Below, piece after piece: positions 44,448 through 54,018 of a stretch of 64,000 nt of DNA. This DNA is from an uncultured Lachnospiraceae bacterium (GTDB lineage: Bacteria > Bacillota > Clostridia > Lachnospirales > Lachnospiraceae). The notes beneath the pieces are model-generated. The model had not been told where the DNA came from, did not search any database, and saw only the letters and a list, made by a program, of their open reading frames with translations. The stretch's first letter is position 1. Each line of letters begins with the position of its first letter. The DNA is taken from assembly GCA_903789615.1 (NCBI GenBank), contig CAIFEV010000003.1, forward strand, positions 1 through 64,000. The letters are read 5' to 3'. Position numbers and translations under genes: made by a program.

Positions 44448-47400
44448 ATGGATACGGCAGACAGCAGCATCAGGGAACAACTGCACCGGTATTATGATCT
44501 TCTGGGAGAAGGGATCTGCATCATACTGGCGGATGGTTCGGAGAAGGTTGTTTTTGCGAGTGAGCAGACGGTCAGTCTTTACGAGTGTGGGTCTGAGGAG
44601 GCATTCCTGGACCTGTGTGCCGGGAACTACCGGAACATGATGAGCTCGGCTGATTACGTTCCCCTGTCGGAGATGATGAAGAAGTGTACGGACTGCTGCC
44701 ATCTGATCTTTCATTTTCTGACCCGAAACGGAAAGTACAGCAAGGCGGAAGGAATCGTCCGTCTGAGGGAAACGCCGTTTGGAAAAGCATATATTATCGA
44801 ACTTTTTTCGGCGGATCTGATTGCGGAAGAACGGAAATCGGACGGGATCACGAATCTTCCGGGATCTCATGATTTTTACACCAGGGCATTTGAACTTGCG
44901 GAAAAACATAGAGCTGAGGGGACACTGAATGCGTTCTGCCCGGTTTTTTTTGATGTCACACATTTCCGGGAATACAACCGGCTTCATGGCACACATCGGG
45001 GAAATCAGTGCCTGAGGAAGATAGCCGAAACGATCACCGGAACGTTTCCGGAAGCACTTGTCGGACATCTGACAGCGGACCGTTTTGCGGCCCTGCTGCC
45101 GAATGACGGACTGGCGCTGAAACTGGAGCAGATCTGCCATGATATCAACCGTTTTATTGGCGATGACGGAATTCGGATAAAAGCGGGAATCTACCGGGCG
45201 GCGAGCAAAGTGTCGGAAGACGATATCCGTCATGCGTTTGACTCGGCCAAAGCAGCATGTGACAGCATCAAGACGGACGGAAACCGACTTGTCGCCGTAT
45301 ATGATCCGTTCATGGGAGAACTTATCAATAAGAAAATGTACATTCTCCGCAACTTCAATGAGGCGCTGGAAAAGCGTTATATCAAGGTCTATCTGCAGCC
45401 TGTGGAGCGGACGCTTACCGGAAGTCTTTGCGGTTTTGAGGCTCTGGCGCGCTGGGATGACCCCTCTATGGGGATGATCTCTCCGTCGGTTTTTGTCCCG
45501 ATTCTGGAAGAGGCCCAGCTTATCAACCGGCTTGACCGGTTTGTGTTGGAACGCGTGCTCGGAATCCTGCGCGACCGCATGGACAACGGACTTCCATTGA
45601 TCCCTGTCTCAATTAACCTGTCCGGATGTGATTTTGAGGTGTCCAATCCGTTTTATACGATCGAAAAGCTCGTCAGCCGCTACAAGGTTCCGCGCGGTGC
45701 GCTCCGGTTCGAGATCACCGAGCGGGTCATGATCCGCCACCGGAACAGTATGGTATCGATCATCAGTCAGTTTCAGAAGGCTGGTTATCAGATCTGGATG
45801 GACGACTTCGGCAGTGAGTATTCCTCACTCAATTCGCTTCACAACTACCATTTCGATGAGATTAAGATCGACATGGGCTTTTTCAGTCACTTTGATGACC
45901 GCAGCCGCCAGATCATAACGGCGGTTGTTGTTATGGCCAAGATGCTGGGGGTGATGACGCTGGCAGAAGGGGTGGAGACAGAGGAACAGGTTGAATTCCT
46001 GAAAAAGATCGGATGTGGACGGATCCAGGGTTACTATTTCGGGCAGCCCATGCCGTATGAGGAATGTCTGGAATTCATTCACGACAAGAATCTGAAGATT
46101 GAATCGCAGACGGAATGCAGTATGCTGGACCCCGCCGAGAACGTCAATGTGAATTCGGAACTGCCGACAGCCATCTTTTACTTCGACGGAAACGAGATCA
46201 TGCTCCTGTTGGAAAATGACGCATACCGGCGGGAGCTGAGAAGCACCGGAACACAGAGTCTGCAGGAAGCAAACCTGAATCTGCGTGCCATGGACCATCC
46301 GCTGCGCAACCGGTTCTTCGGTCTGCTTACCAAAGCGCTGAAATCGCGCACGGAAGAGAGCATGATCTATGTGGATAACGGCCAGTACATAAAAGTCAGT
46401 GTGCAGTGGATCGCAGGAAGCGAGCAAAAATGGGTCGGTGCGACAAGGCTCTATAACATCAGTACAAAGTCGGAGATCCAGAGCGAGAAGATACTGGACA
46501 GCTTTCTCCGGAATATGTTCCACATCTACGATGGGCTGTACATGTTGGATCGCGAAAAGGACGAGATCCGGGTTCTTCAGTGTGTACATCCGAAAGTGCA
46601 TCCCGGAGAGAACTTCCGGCATATCCTGTCTTCTTTTCAGGCTTTCACTGAGGAACTCGTTCACCCGGAAGATCAGAAACGGTTCCTTGATTTTATACGA
46701 CCGGAAAATCTGGAGATGGAAACTTTCCATACGGCCGGTAACAGTGTTTCGGAACTCGTGCGGGTTCGCAGGGAGGACGGTACATACCGGTGGACGATAT
46801 TTGAAGCGCTTGTCATCTACAAGAGCCGGACAAAGAACATTCTGCTGTGCGAAAGAGAAGATATCTGGGAGAAGAAACGCGACCGGGAAAAGCTTCTTCC
46901 TGCTTTCTGCCGCTCATTTAATGCCGGAAGCTGCAATTGCGGAGGATCTGCGCAGCCGCTGGAGATGAGTCTTTTCCGTACGCTGCAGACCTATTCGCCA
47001 TATCCGTTTTTCTGGAAAGGCCGGAACGGCAGGATTCTCGGGACCAGCACAGCTTTGCGGAAACTTGCCGGGCTGCCGGACGAGAAGGCAGTCCTGGGAA
47101 AAACAGAAGCGGAACTCGGATGGCTGATCGATCCGTCTGTCGTTGAGAGTACGGAGAGCAAAGTGCTCCACGGAGGAGAACGGTTGGAGCTGACGACCGA
47201 GCAGGTGCTCACGGATGGCCGTCTACAAAAAATTGGCATCGCATGGGCTCCATTCTATCAGGAAAAGAATCTTATCGGTGCTCTTGGTATGGTCGGCAGC
47301 AGAGGGGAAGACAGTAAAGGTGAGGAAGAACGCCTGGGACTTACGGATCCGGATACCGGACTTCTGAGTTTTCGGGGCGCAATCGAAGCCGGCCTTCTGT

Positions 47401-49142
47401 ATGCCGATCAGTATCGGCTGCAAAAGGTGGATTACGTGGGGCTTCTGATCAAAATCTCCGCGTTTTCCGACATACAGAGAGAGTCACCCCGACTTGCGGT
47501 TACGCTTCTGGCGGAGACTGTGCAGACGCTGCACCGGGTGCTGACGCCCGGCTGGACGATCTCCCGAACAGGAATCTGTTCCTTTCTGTGCTTCTGTCAC
47601 AGAGGAGAAAATACGAATATTGCGGGAAAGGTGGAGATACTCACAGAATCTCTGAAACAGCTGTGGAAGAAATTCAGTCTGCCCGGAAATCCTCAGATGA
47701 TTGCAGCCAGTGTTTTCGGATCGGAGACCCGAAGTTTCGGCGACATGCTCCAGCTTCTGATCCGGCGTCTCAGCAGTGTCGAAAACCAGCTCTTCGGGAG
47801 CAGCACCTACACAGGAGACCGCGTGATCATCCGCAAAGAGGCATTTGACAAGCTGACGGAACGTGTCGTGATCAGTGATCCGAAGACGTATGAACTCGTA
47901 TATCTCAACCAGGCGGCGCGGACGACACTTGGCATCGGACCGGATGAGAGCCTGGAGGGGAAGATCTGCTATGAAACACTGGAGGGGAACGATGCGCCTT
48001 GCAGGGACTGTCTGAATGTCCTTTTGAGGCAGGACCGGTTCTGCTGCATATCACACATCTGTCGGAAAACCGGAGAAAACCTTCTGGTCCGTTCGTGCCT
48101 GATTCCGTGGGAAGACCGTATTTTGCGGTTTACATTTGCCTTCAATATGAGTGAGTACATCAACACGATGACGAAGGATCATGAGCTGGTCTATCAGGAA
48201 ATGCGTGCCAACGAGGTTATTTCACTGGGGATTACGGAGGAGAACGCGGATCGTGGAATCGAGAAGATGATCGAGTATATCTCGAATAACCTCAAACCGG
48301 AACGTTTCCTGATTTTTGAGGAGCGGGACGACAGCACGGTAAGCGCGACGTATGAATGGACGGCGCCGGGGATTTTGCCGCTCAAAGAGGAACTGCAGAG
48401 TGTTCCCAGAGAAGGTCTGCGCGCACTCTACAAAGAATTCACACTGCACCATGTTGTCATGATCAGCGACATCGTGGCGTTCCGGCGGGAACATCCGGAT
48501 TTTAATCTCCGGATATACGGCGCAAAAAGTTTTATATCCGGTCAGCTCACCCTGCCGGACCGCTCGGAAGGATTTACAATGGTTGTTAATCCTTCGCAGG
48601 AGACATTCCGGCAGGCAAGTCTGCTGCTCTCAACGCTGACAGATTTCATTGCGGTTATGATTCGCAATCGGAACAGTATGCGCCGGCTGGAGGAACTGAG
48701 TATGCGGGATCAGCTCACGGGAGTCAGAAACCGCTGGGGTTTGGAAAAGCAGGTCCGGGAATGGAAGGATGAAAGCCTGTTGGGCGTGATCTCCGTTGAC
48801 CTGAACGGACTGAAGAAAACCAATGATATTCAGGGGCATCATGCGGGAGATATGCTGATACAAGAGGCGGCCCGGATTCTCGGAGAATGCGCCGGAAGAG
48901 AATGTGTCTTCCGGGTTGGAGGAGATGAGTTCATTGTTCTGACGAAAGAAATGGAAGAGAATGATATCCGGCTTCTCGTCCGCCATATCCGCGACACCGC
49001 ACAAGACAACGGCATCAGCATGGCGCTCGGCTATGCCGTTAGCACGGGAATCGATGCGGACACCGACACTCTTCTTACCCGGGCGGATCTGAAAATGTAT
49101 GATGACAAGGCCCACAGTCTTTACAGAAGGCGGGATGACTAA
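44448..49142 (+). CDS. giant multi-sensor GGDEF/EAL protein
   Basis: A 1564-residue cytosolic protein. In order: PAS-like (about 5-125); degenerate GGDEF (TADRF, about 130-290); EAL (about 300-550) with EAL at 331-333, EITE, MDDFG, KID and EGVE all present, so likely an active c-di-GMP phosphodiesterase; three PAS-like domains (about 570-960); a second degenerate GGDEF; a PAS domain with a Cys cluster (CYETLEGNDAPCRDC); a GAF-like domain; and a C-terminal GGDEF with intact GGDEF at 1491-1495 but no RxxD inhibitory site. It could both make and degrade c-di-GMP under many inputs. No membrane segment. GGAGAGGA precedes the start. Confidence 0.88.
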   Translation: MDTADSSIREQLHRYYDLLGEGICIILADGSEKVVFASEQTVSLYECGSEEAFLDLCAGNYRNMMSSADYVPLSEMMKKCTDCCHLIFHFLTRNGKYSKAEGIVRLRETPFGKAYIIELFSADLIAEERKSDGITNLPGSHDFYTRAFELAEKHRAEGTLNAFCPVFFDVTHFREYNRLHGTHRGNQCLRKIAETITGTFPEALVGHLTADRFAALLPNDGLALKLEQICHDINRFIGDDGIRIKAGIYRAASKVSEDDIRHAFDSAKAACDSIKTDGNRLVAVYDPFMGELINKKMYILRNFNEALEKRYIKVYLQPVERTLTGSLCGFEALARWDDPSMGMISPSVFVPILEEAQLINRLDRFVLERVLGILRDRMDNGLPLIPVSINLSGCDFEVSNPFYTIEKLVSRYKVPRGALRFEITERVMIRHRNSMVSIISQFQKAGYQIWMDDFGSEYSSLNSLHNYHFDEIKIDMGFFSHFDDRSRQIITAVVVMAKMLGVMTLAEGVETEEQVEFLKKIGCGRIQGYYFGQPMPYEECLEFIHDKNLKIESQTECSMLDPAENVNVNSELPTAIFYFDGNEIMLLLENDAYRRELRSTGTQSLQEANLNLRAMDHPLRNRFFGLLTKALKSRTEESMIYVDNGQYIKVSVQWIAGSEQKWVGATRLYNISTKSEIQSEKILDSFLRNMFHIYDGLYMLDREKDEIRVLQCVHPKVHPGENFRHILSSFQAFTEELVHPEDQKRFLDFIRPENLEMETFHTAGNSVSELVRVRREDGTYRWTIFEALVIYKSRTKNILLCEREDIWEKKRDREKLLPAFCRSFNAGSCNCGGSAQPLEMSLFRTLQTYSPYPFFWKGRNGRILGTSTALRKLAGLPDEKAVLGKTEAELGWLIDPSVVESTESKVLHGGERLELTTEQVLTDGRLQKIGIAWAPFYQEKNLIGALGMVGSRGEDSKGEEERLGLTDPDTGLLSFRGAIEAGLLYADQYRLQKVDYVGLLIKISAFSDIQRESPRLAVTLLAETVQTLHRVLTPGWTISRTGICSFLCFCHRGENTNIAGKVEILTESLKQLWKKFSLPGNPQMIAASVFGSETRSFGDMLQLLIRRLSSVENQLFGSSTYTGDRVIIRKEAFDKLTERVVISDPKTYELVYLNQAARTTLGIGPDESLEGKICYETLEGNDAPCRDCLNVLLRQDRFCCISHICRKTGENLLVRSCLIPWEDRILRFTFAFNMSEYINTMTKDHELVYQEMRANEVISLGITEENADRGIEKMIEYISNNLKPERFLIFEERDDSTVSATYEWTAPGILPLKEELQSVPREGLRALYKEFTLHHVVMISDIVAFRREHPDFNLRIYGAKSFISGQLTLPDRSEGFTMVVNPSQETFRQASLLLSTLTDFIAVMIRNRNSMRRLEELSMRDQLTGVRNRWGLEKQVREWKDESLLGVISVDLNGLKKTNDIQGHHAGDMLIQEAARILGECAGRECVFRVGGDEFIVLTKEMEENDIRLLVRHIRDTAQDNGISMALGYAVSTGIDADTDTLLTRADLKMYDDKAHSLYRRRDD

Positions 49143-49166
49143 CAGATACGAAGCTCTACGATTGTT

Positions 49167-52025
49167 ATGAAGAAACTGGCATTAAAACTAAAAAAATTCA
49201 TTTTTGTCGACAATGCTCTTTCCAAGCAGGATCAGAGTCTGAAGAACGATTTTTACCACTCTAATCTGTACTTCGGCACAGCTGCCGGGATACTGCTGTG
49301 TGTCCTGGCATTTATCGGTGTGATCGGCACAATTGCCCAGGGCAGTGTCCTGATGCTGATCAACGCCACATTTGTGTACTCGATTTTTTTCATAACAAAT
49401 TTTGTTTTTCTGTGCCTTTTCAACCGGGAACGGAGACTTTTTGCGAAAGATCCCGCAAAGTGCCAGCAAAATATTCTGAATTGGTTCATGGGGATCAACA
49501 TGATCCTTGCCAGCATGACTTTTTATACCACCCAGGAGGGGAGCAGCTTTTTCTTTGAGTATATCCTGGTCACGGCTATTATCTACCTCGTACCGAACAC
49601 CGACAGCCGGTCTTTTTTCCGGAATGCACTGATCAATATCATCAGCATGTTCATTGTTCTGAATACGTTTTCGTACAGAATTGTCTTGCAGGATCTGGTC
49701 GATATGATCGGACTTCACATCATGTGCGGTGTTGTCAATGAAGTTCGCTGGCGGTCTTTCCTGCGGTATGAGGCGACTAAATTTTCTATTGAAAAGAAAA
49801 GAGACGAATTCTATAAAAACAGTCGGACGGATGAACTCACCGGCCTTTTGAACCGCGCGGCGCTAAGACAGGATTTTGCAGGATATCTGGATCATGAGAT
49901 CTGTATCGCACTGATGGATATCGATGTCTTCAAAAATCTGAATGATACATACGGCCACAGCTATGGCGATCAGATCCTGAGGCTGGTAAGTAAAAACATG
50001 AAGGCTGTATTCGGCGATGAGAATGAGCGATGCTACCGGTACGGCGGAGATGAATTCCTGATCATCTCGCGGGACCCGGATGCACAGATGTTTTATCAAA
50101 AGCTGACGAAACTCCGGAAAGTGAACGAAGAAAAGCAGAGTGCCATAAGCGTTTCCGCAAGTGTCGGCTATACCCGGGGGACGGCGCATTCGGAAGAAGA
50201 GCTTCGGGCGCTGATTCGCATTGCGGACCGGTACCTGTATCAGGCAAAGAGCGATGAAGCAGAGAAGATTCAGGGAAGCTTCTATCACACGGACAGAGAA
50301 ACCAGGCAGATGTTTTCCGGGCAGGAATCGTTCCTGGCAACTCTCAAGAGCACGGATGAGGTGGCCGAACTGTTCTATCAAAAGAAGCTTTCTGGAAAAG
50401 ACTGGAGCATCGCGTATATGAATATCAATGAGTATTCGGAGCTCAATGAGGCGCTCGGATATCGGAAAGGATATACGGTGCTTGAAAAGATCAGCCGGAT
50501 TATTCATACACACTTTCCGGACTCCGCTCTTATAAACCGGGAGGTAGATCATTTTGTCCTGTATTCGACGCTGCCGGAAAAAGAATTCGTCTACCGTATA
50601 CGGAAAATTCAGGTGGAGACGGCGGAGATCGAACCGCAGCAGCCGATCATTCTCCGGGCCGGTATCTATCACCATTCGTCTTCTGAGCCGCCAACGGATT
50701 TTATTGCCGGAATGTTCAAGGCAAAATATGCTTCGGATATTGCCAGAGATATCACGAGAAGCGAACGATATCTGAGTTATTACAATGCAAAGATGGATCA
50801 GGAGAAAAAGAAGAGTACCTTTGTTCACAACAATTTTCAGACGGCTCTCCGTGAAGGAAGCTTTGAGCCGTATTATCAGCCGATTATCGGTCCCATCAGC
50901 GGAACTGTCTGTGGGTTTGAGGCATTGAGCCGCTGGATCGATCCGCAGGCAGGAATCATTCCTCCTGTTGATTACATACCGTATCTGGAGAAAATGAACG
51001 AAGTCTATCAGCTGGACCTCTATTTTCTCGACAGAGTGTGCAGAGATCTGGCTTCCAATAGAAAAAGATTTCCGGAGAAGCTTTTTGTCAATGTTAATCT
51101 GTCACAGACGGATTTTGAAGTTATTAATATGCCGGCTGAGATCGACCGGATCGTAAGCAGGAACCGGATTTCAAAAAGGCAGATTCAGTTTGAAATCACG
51201 GAGTCGGCATTTGTCAACACAAATTTTGTACGGAATGCAGTAAAGGAGCTGCATGACCGGGGATACCGGTTGTGGATTGATGATTTCGGCGTGGGAGAAT
51301 CTTCGCTCTCTTCCTTTCAGAATTATATGGTTGAGGGCGTTAAACTGGATCAGTCGTTCTTTAAAGATTTTACAAGCCACCGGGCTCAGATCACTATCAA
51401 AAGTGTTGTCGATCTAAGTCATGAAGCCGGTAGTATGATGATTGCAGAGGGAATTGAAAACCGGGAACAGCTATGGCTTGCAAGGCAGTGGGGGATTAAT
51501 TACATTCAGGGATTCTTTTTCAGCAGACCGCTGCCGCTTGAACAACTGCTGAAAAAAGATTTTATGAGGAATCTGACCGATGAACAGACGGATAATTTTT
51601 ATCAGACGGTAGCGGATGTCAGTCTTGTCAATGATTTCAGTCAGAAATTTCTGTTCAGATATGATGCATCACTTTGGCTTGCCAGAGCGGTTCTTGAGTG
51701 GAACGGCCGGCTTTATATGCTCCGGGGGAATACGGAGATGCAGAAGTTCATCAGGGACTCAGTAGAAAATGACGGACCGGATTGCGTATTCAAAGAAGAT
51801 GCCGGATTCACGGTCAGTCTCATGAAGGCTGTAAAGGCAGTCGGAAATCGCAGAGGTGCACAGACGTTTCGGTTTGAAAGGGACCATCATGAACTTTGCG
51901 GACAAGTGTTCTTCCTGACGGGGGAACCCGGAAACGGAAGATCCGCCTATGTGTTGAATATCACAAATTTCGATGTTTTTCTGCCGGAAGCGCGATCAGA
52001 AGAAAAAGAACGGGCCGGAGCATGA
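49167..52025 (+). CDS. membrane GGDEF-EAL protein
   Basis: A 952-residue protein. Five or six membrane segments (about 35-205) form the sensor. The first GGDEF is intact (293-297) and lacks an RxxD site. A second, degenerate GGDEF-like domain (about 380-540) comes before an EAL domain with EAL at 585-587, NVNLS, EITES, IDDFG, KLD and EGIEN conserved. A PAS-like tail (about 810-945) ends the protein. Both synthesis and breakdown of c-di-GMP are possible. It begins 24 bases after the previous stop with no clear ribosome site, so the two genes may be co-transcribed. Confidence 0.88.
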   Translation: MKKLALKLKKFIFVDNALSKQDQSLKNDFYHSNLYFGTAAGILLCVLAFIGVIGTIAQGSVLMLINATFVYSIFFITNFVFLCLFNRERRLFAKDPAKCQQNILNWFMGINMILASMTFYTTQEGSSFFFEYILVTAIIYLVPNTDSRSFFRNALINIISMFIVLNTFSYRIVLQDLVDMIGLHIMCGVVNEVRWRSFLRYEATKFSIEKKRDEFYKNSRTDELTGLLNRAALRQDFAGYLDHEICIALMDIDVFKNLNDTYGHSYGDQILRLVSKNMKAVFGDENERCYRYGGDEFLIISRDPDAQMFYQKLTKLRKVNEEKQSAISVSASVGYTRGTAHSEEELRALIRIADRYLYQAKSDEAEKIQGSFYHTDRETRQMFSGQESFLATLKSTDEVAELFYQKKLSGKDWSIAYMNINEYSELNEALGYRKGYTVLEKISRIIHTHFPDSALINREVDHFVLYSTLPEKEFVYRIRKIQVETAEIEPQQPIILRAGIYHHSSSEPPTDFIAGMFKAKYASDIARDITRSERYLSYYNAKMDQEKKKSTFVHNNFQTALREGSFEPYYQPIIGPISGTVCGFEALSRWIDPQAGIIPPVDYIPYLEKMNEVYQLDLYFLDRVCRDLASNRKRFPEKLFVNVNLSQTDFEVINMPAEIDRIVSRNRISKRQIQFEITESAFVNTNFVRNAVKELHDRGYRLWIDDFGVGESSLSSFQNYMVEGVKLDQSFFKDFTSHRAQITIKSVVDLSHEAGSMMIAEGIENREQLWLARQWGINYIQGFFFSRPLPLEQLLKKDFMRNLTDEQTDNFYQTVADVSLVNDFSQKFLFRYDASLWLARAVLEWNGRLYMLRGNTEMQKFIRDSVENDGPDCVFKEDAGFTVSLMKAVKAVGNRRGAQTFRFERDHHELCGQVFFLTGEPGNGRSAYVLNITNFDVFLPEARSEEKERAGA

Positions 52026-52044
52026 AATAAGGAGGTAATTGGGC

Positions 52045-52704
52045 ATGAAACTTGAGGGGACGAAGATTAATTTCCTTGGCGACAGCATCACGGAAGGACA
52101 TGGCGCGTCAAGCATCGACCATGTGTACTGGAAGCTTCTGGAGGCGCGCGACGGGGTGATTGCCAGAGGCTACGGGATCGGCGGGACGAGAATCGCCCGG
52201 CAGCAGATCCCGATGCCGCCGGAACACGCGAAGTGGGATCAGTACTTCGGCTCCCGCGTGGCGGACATGGATCCGGACGCGGATGTGATCACGGTTTTCG
52301 GCGGAACCAACGATTATGGCCACGGTGACGCGGCGATCGGGGATTTTAGAGATCGCACGGACGACACGTTTTATGGCGCGCTGCACAATCTGTACCACGC
52401 GCTGATCGTGAAATATCCAGACCGCCCGATCATCGTCATGACGCCGCTGCACCGGGAGAACGAAACCAGAGTCTACAACGAGCTCGGCGTGCGCACGGTG
52501 GGCACTCTGGAAGATTACGTTAACATCATCCGGGAAGTGGCCGCGTACTACAGTCTGCCGGTTTTGGATTTGTACCGCACAAGCGGCATGAACCCGAACA
52601 TCCCGGAGCTCAAGGCGCGCTACAACCCCGACGGTCTGCATCCCAACGACGCGGGATACGAACGGATCTATTATCTTTTAAGAAGGATGCTGCTGGGGCT
52701 GTGA
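52045..52704 (+). CDS. SGNH/GDSL family hydrolase
   Basis: A 219-residue esterase-like enzyme. Block I is LGDSITEG with Ser14. Block III is GGTNDYG and block V is DGLHPND with the catalytic Asp and His. No signal peptide, so it is cytosolic. Such enzymes often remove acyl groups from sugars. AAGGAGG is nine bases before ATG 52045; an upstream in-frame TTG is too close to that site. It converges with the ROK gene, 9 bases apart. Confidence 0.88.
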   Translation: MKLEGTKINFLGDSITEGHGASSIDHVYWKLLEARDGVIARGYGIGGTRIARQQIPMPPEHAKWDQYFGSRVADMDPDADVITVFGGTNDYGHGDAAIGDFRDRTDDTFYGALHNLYHALIVKYPDRPIIVMTPLHRENETRVYNELGVRTVGTLEDYVNIIREVAAYYSLPVLDLYRTSGMNPNIPELKARYNPDGLHPNDAGYERIYYLLRRMLLGL

Positions 52705-52713
52705 AAGCTTTGA

Positions 52714-53850
52714 TCACACATATTTGTCAATAAAGGAATCCAGTATGGCCAGCGAGGCGCCGAAAGCGCTTGCCTCCAGCTGGTAATGGCAGGCATGCAG
52801 GTAGGAAAAGCTGTCTGTTTCGAATGAATCCAGCCGGGAGACGATCTGACTGAGCTGTGGCATATAGGGTTCGATAAAGTTGCCGACATAGCCGCCAAGT
52901 ATGATCGGGCAGTCATACGCCATACGGATGTTAATGATGGCAAGGGAAAGCGTTTTGAGATACATATCCCACTGGCGTATGGCTGTTTCATCTTTTTTTT
53001 GCAGCTTGCTGAAAAAGCGCTCCAGGTGTTTTCCTTCCGGAGAAAGGGTGAGCGCAGAGCAGTAGGCGTCCAGGCAGCCCCGCTGGCCGCAATAGCATTT
53101 CTTCCCGCCTGGGACAATGCGCATATGGCCGAACTCCCCGGAGCGCTGGTTTGTACCCCGGTACAGATGACCGTCCACAAAAACTGCTCCGCCGATGCTG
53201 TTGCTGAGTGACAGATACACAAAATCACGGGGCTTGTCCGTGACTTCTGATGCATGCATTTCAGCGACAGCAGCTGCATTTGCGTCATTTAAAAACAAAA
53301 CAGGGCAGGACGTTCCTTCCGCAAAAGGCCGGACGGACAGGTTTTTCAAACCCAGAACGTGTGAATCGAGTATCGTTGTGCAGGCGGCGTCAAGAATTCC
53401 CGGAATCGCAAAACCGACACCGGAAATTTTTTCTTTTGGCACTTTATTTTTTTCGATAAACTCAAGCAGTTTCTTTTGAAATTGTTGGTAATATTCAGGC
53501 ATATTCTGATATGGCAGGGGGATACGTTCGTGAGAGACGAGTTCTCCTGCCAGGTTTGTGAGGACATAACTGATGTGCCCTTTTGTGATGTCAGCACCGA
53601 TGAAGTATGCGGTGTCTGAAGCGATAGTGAGCCGGCCGGCTTTGCGGCCTCCTGTCGAGCGGAATAAGCCGTCTTCCCGGATGAAATTCCGGTTCTGCAA
53701 TTCCGTAATGTACTGAAGAGCCGTGGGCATGCTTATATGAAGCTCGTGTGCGATGTCCTGGCGTGATGTACTTTTTTCTTTAAGAATACAGCGGAAAATC
53801 TGCTGCCTTTTCTCATTCTTTATGTCTTTTGAATTGCTTATATCCGTCAT
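52714..53850 (-). CDS. ROK family transcriptional regulator (NagC/XylR type)
   Basis: A 378-residue regulator. The N-terminal winged helix (about 10-70) includes TSRQDIAHELHISMPTALQ. The ROK sugar-kinase-like domain follows, with GVGFAIPGILD, LNDANAAAVAE and the zinc motif CYCGQRGC. Such proteins repress sugar genes and release DNA on binding a sugar. I use ATG 53850: AAAGG lies nine bases before it but touches the upstream ATG at 53859. It is divergent from the zinc dehydrogenase gene, its likely target, and has its own strong promoter. Confidence 0.9.
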   Translation of the reverse strand: MTDISNSKDIKNEKRQQIFRCILKEKSTSRQDIAHELHISMPTALQYITELQNRNFIREDGLFRSTGGRKAGRLTIASDTAYFIGADITKGHISYVLTNLAGELVSHERIPLPYQNMPEYYQQFQKKLLEFIEKNKVPKEKISGVGFAIPGILDAACTTILDSHVLGLKNLSVRPFAEGTSCPVLFLNDANAAAVAEMHASEVTDKPRDFVYLSLSNSIGGAVFVDGHLYRGTNQRSGEFGHMRIVPGGKKCYCGQRGCLDAYCSALTLSPEGKHLERFFSKLQKKDETAIRQWDMYLKTLSLAIINIRMAYDCPIILGGYVGNFIEPYMPQLSQIVSRLDSFETDSFSYLHACHYQLEASAFGASLAILDSFIDKYV

Positions 53851-53888
53851 ATGCCGCATCCTTTTATTACTGACTGCGTTAGTTATTT

Positions 53889-53917
53889 ATTATAAGGAAA
53901 TACAGAAGAATTGACAA
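53889..53917 (-). promoter_or_regulatory. promoter of the ROK regulator gene
   Basis: On the minus strand, TTGTCA (53917-53912), a 17-base spacer and a perfect TATAAT (53894-53889). It reads away from the dehydrogenase promoter 26 bases further on. Confidence 0.78.
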
Positions 53918-53942
53918 GATGAGCAAATCCCCCACATAAATC

Positions 53943-53971
53943 TTGACACGGTCTTTGAACCGCTCTATTAT
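53943..53971 (+). promoter_or_regulatory. strong promoter of the zinc dehydrogenase gene
   Basis: A perfect TTGACA (53943-53948), 17 bases, TATTAT (53966-53971). The start codon is 47 bases downstream. Confidence 0.85.
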
Positions 53972-53984
53972 ATAAATACATAGA

Positions 53985-53996
53985 TAAAACGTTTTA
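53985..53996. promoter_or_regulatory. candidate operator, 12-bp palindrome
   Basis: TAAAACGTTTTA is a perfect palindrome with a central CG, about 14 bases after the -10 box, where a bound repressor would block the start of transcription. The shape is LacI-like; the adjacent ROK regulator or an unlinked LacI-type protein could bind it. Confidence 0.55.
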
Positions 53997-54018
53997 ATAA
54001 AGATTTAGGAGGTGTTTC

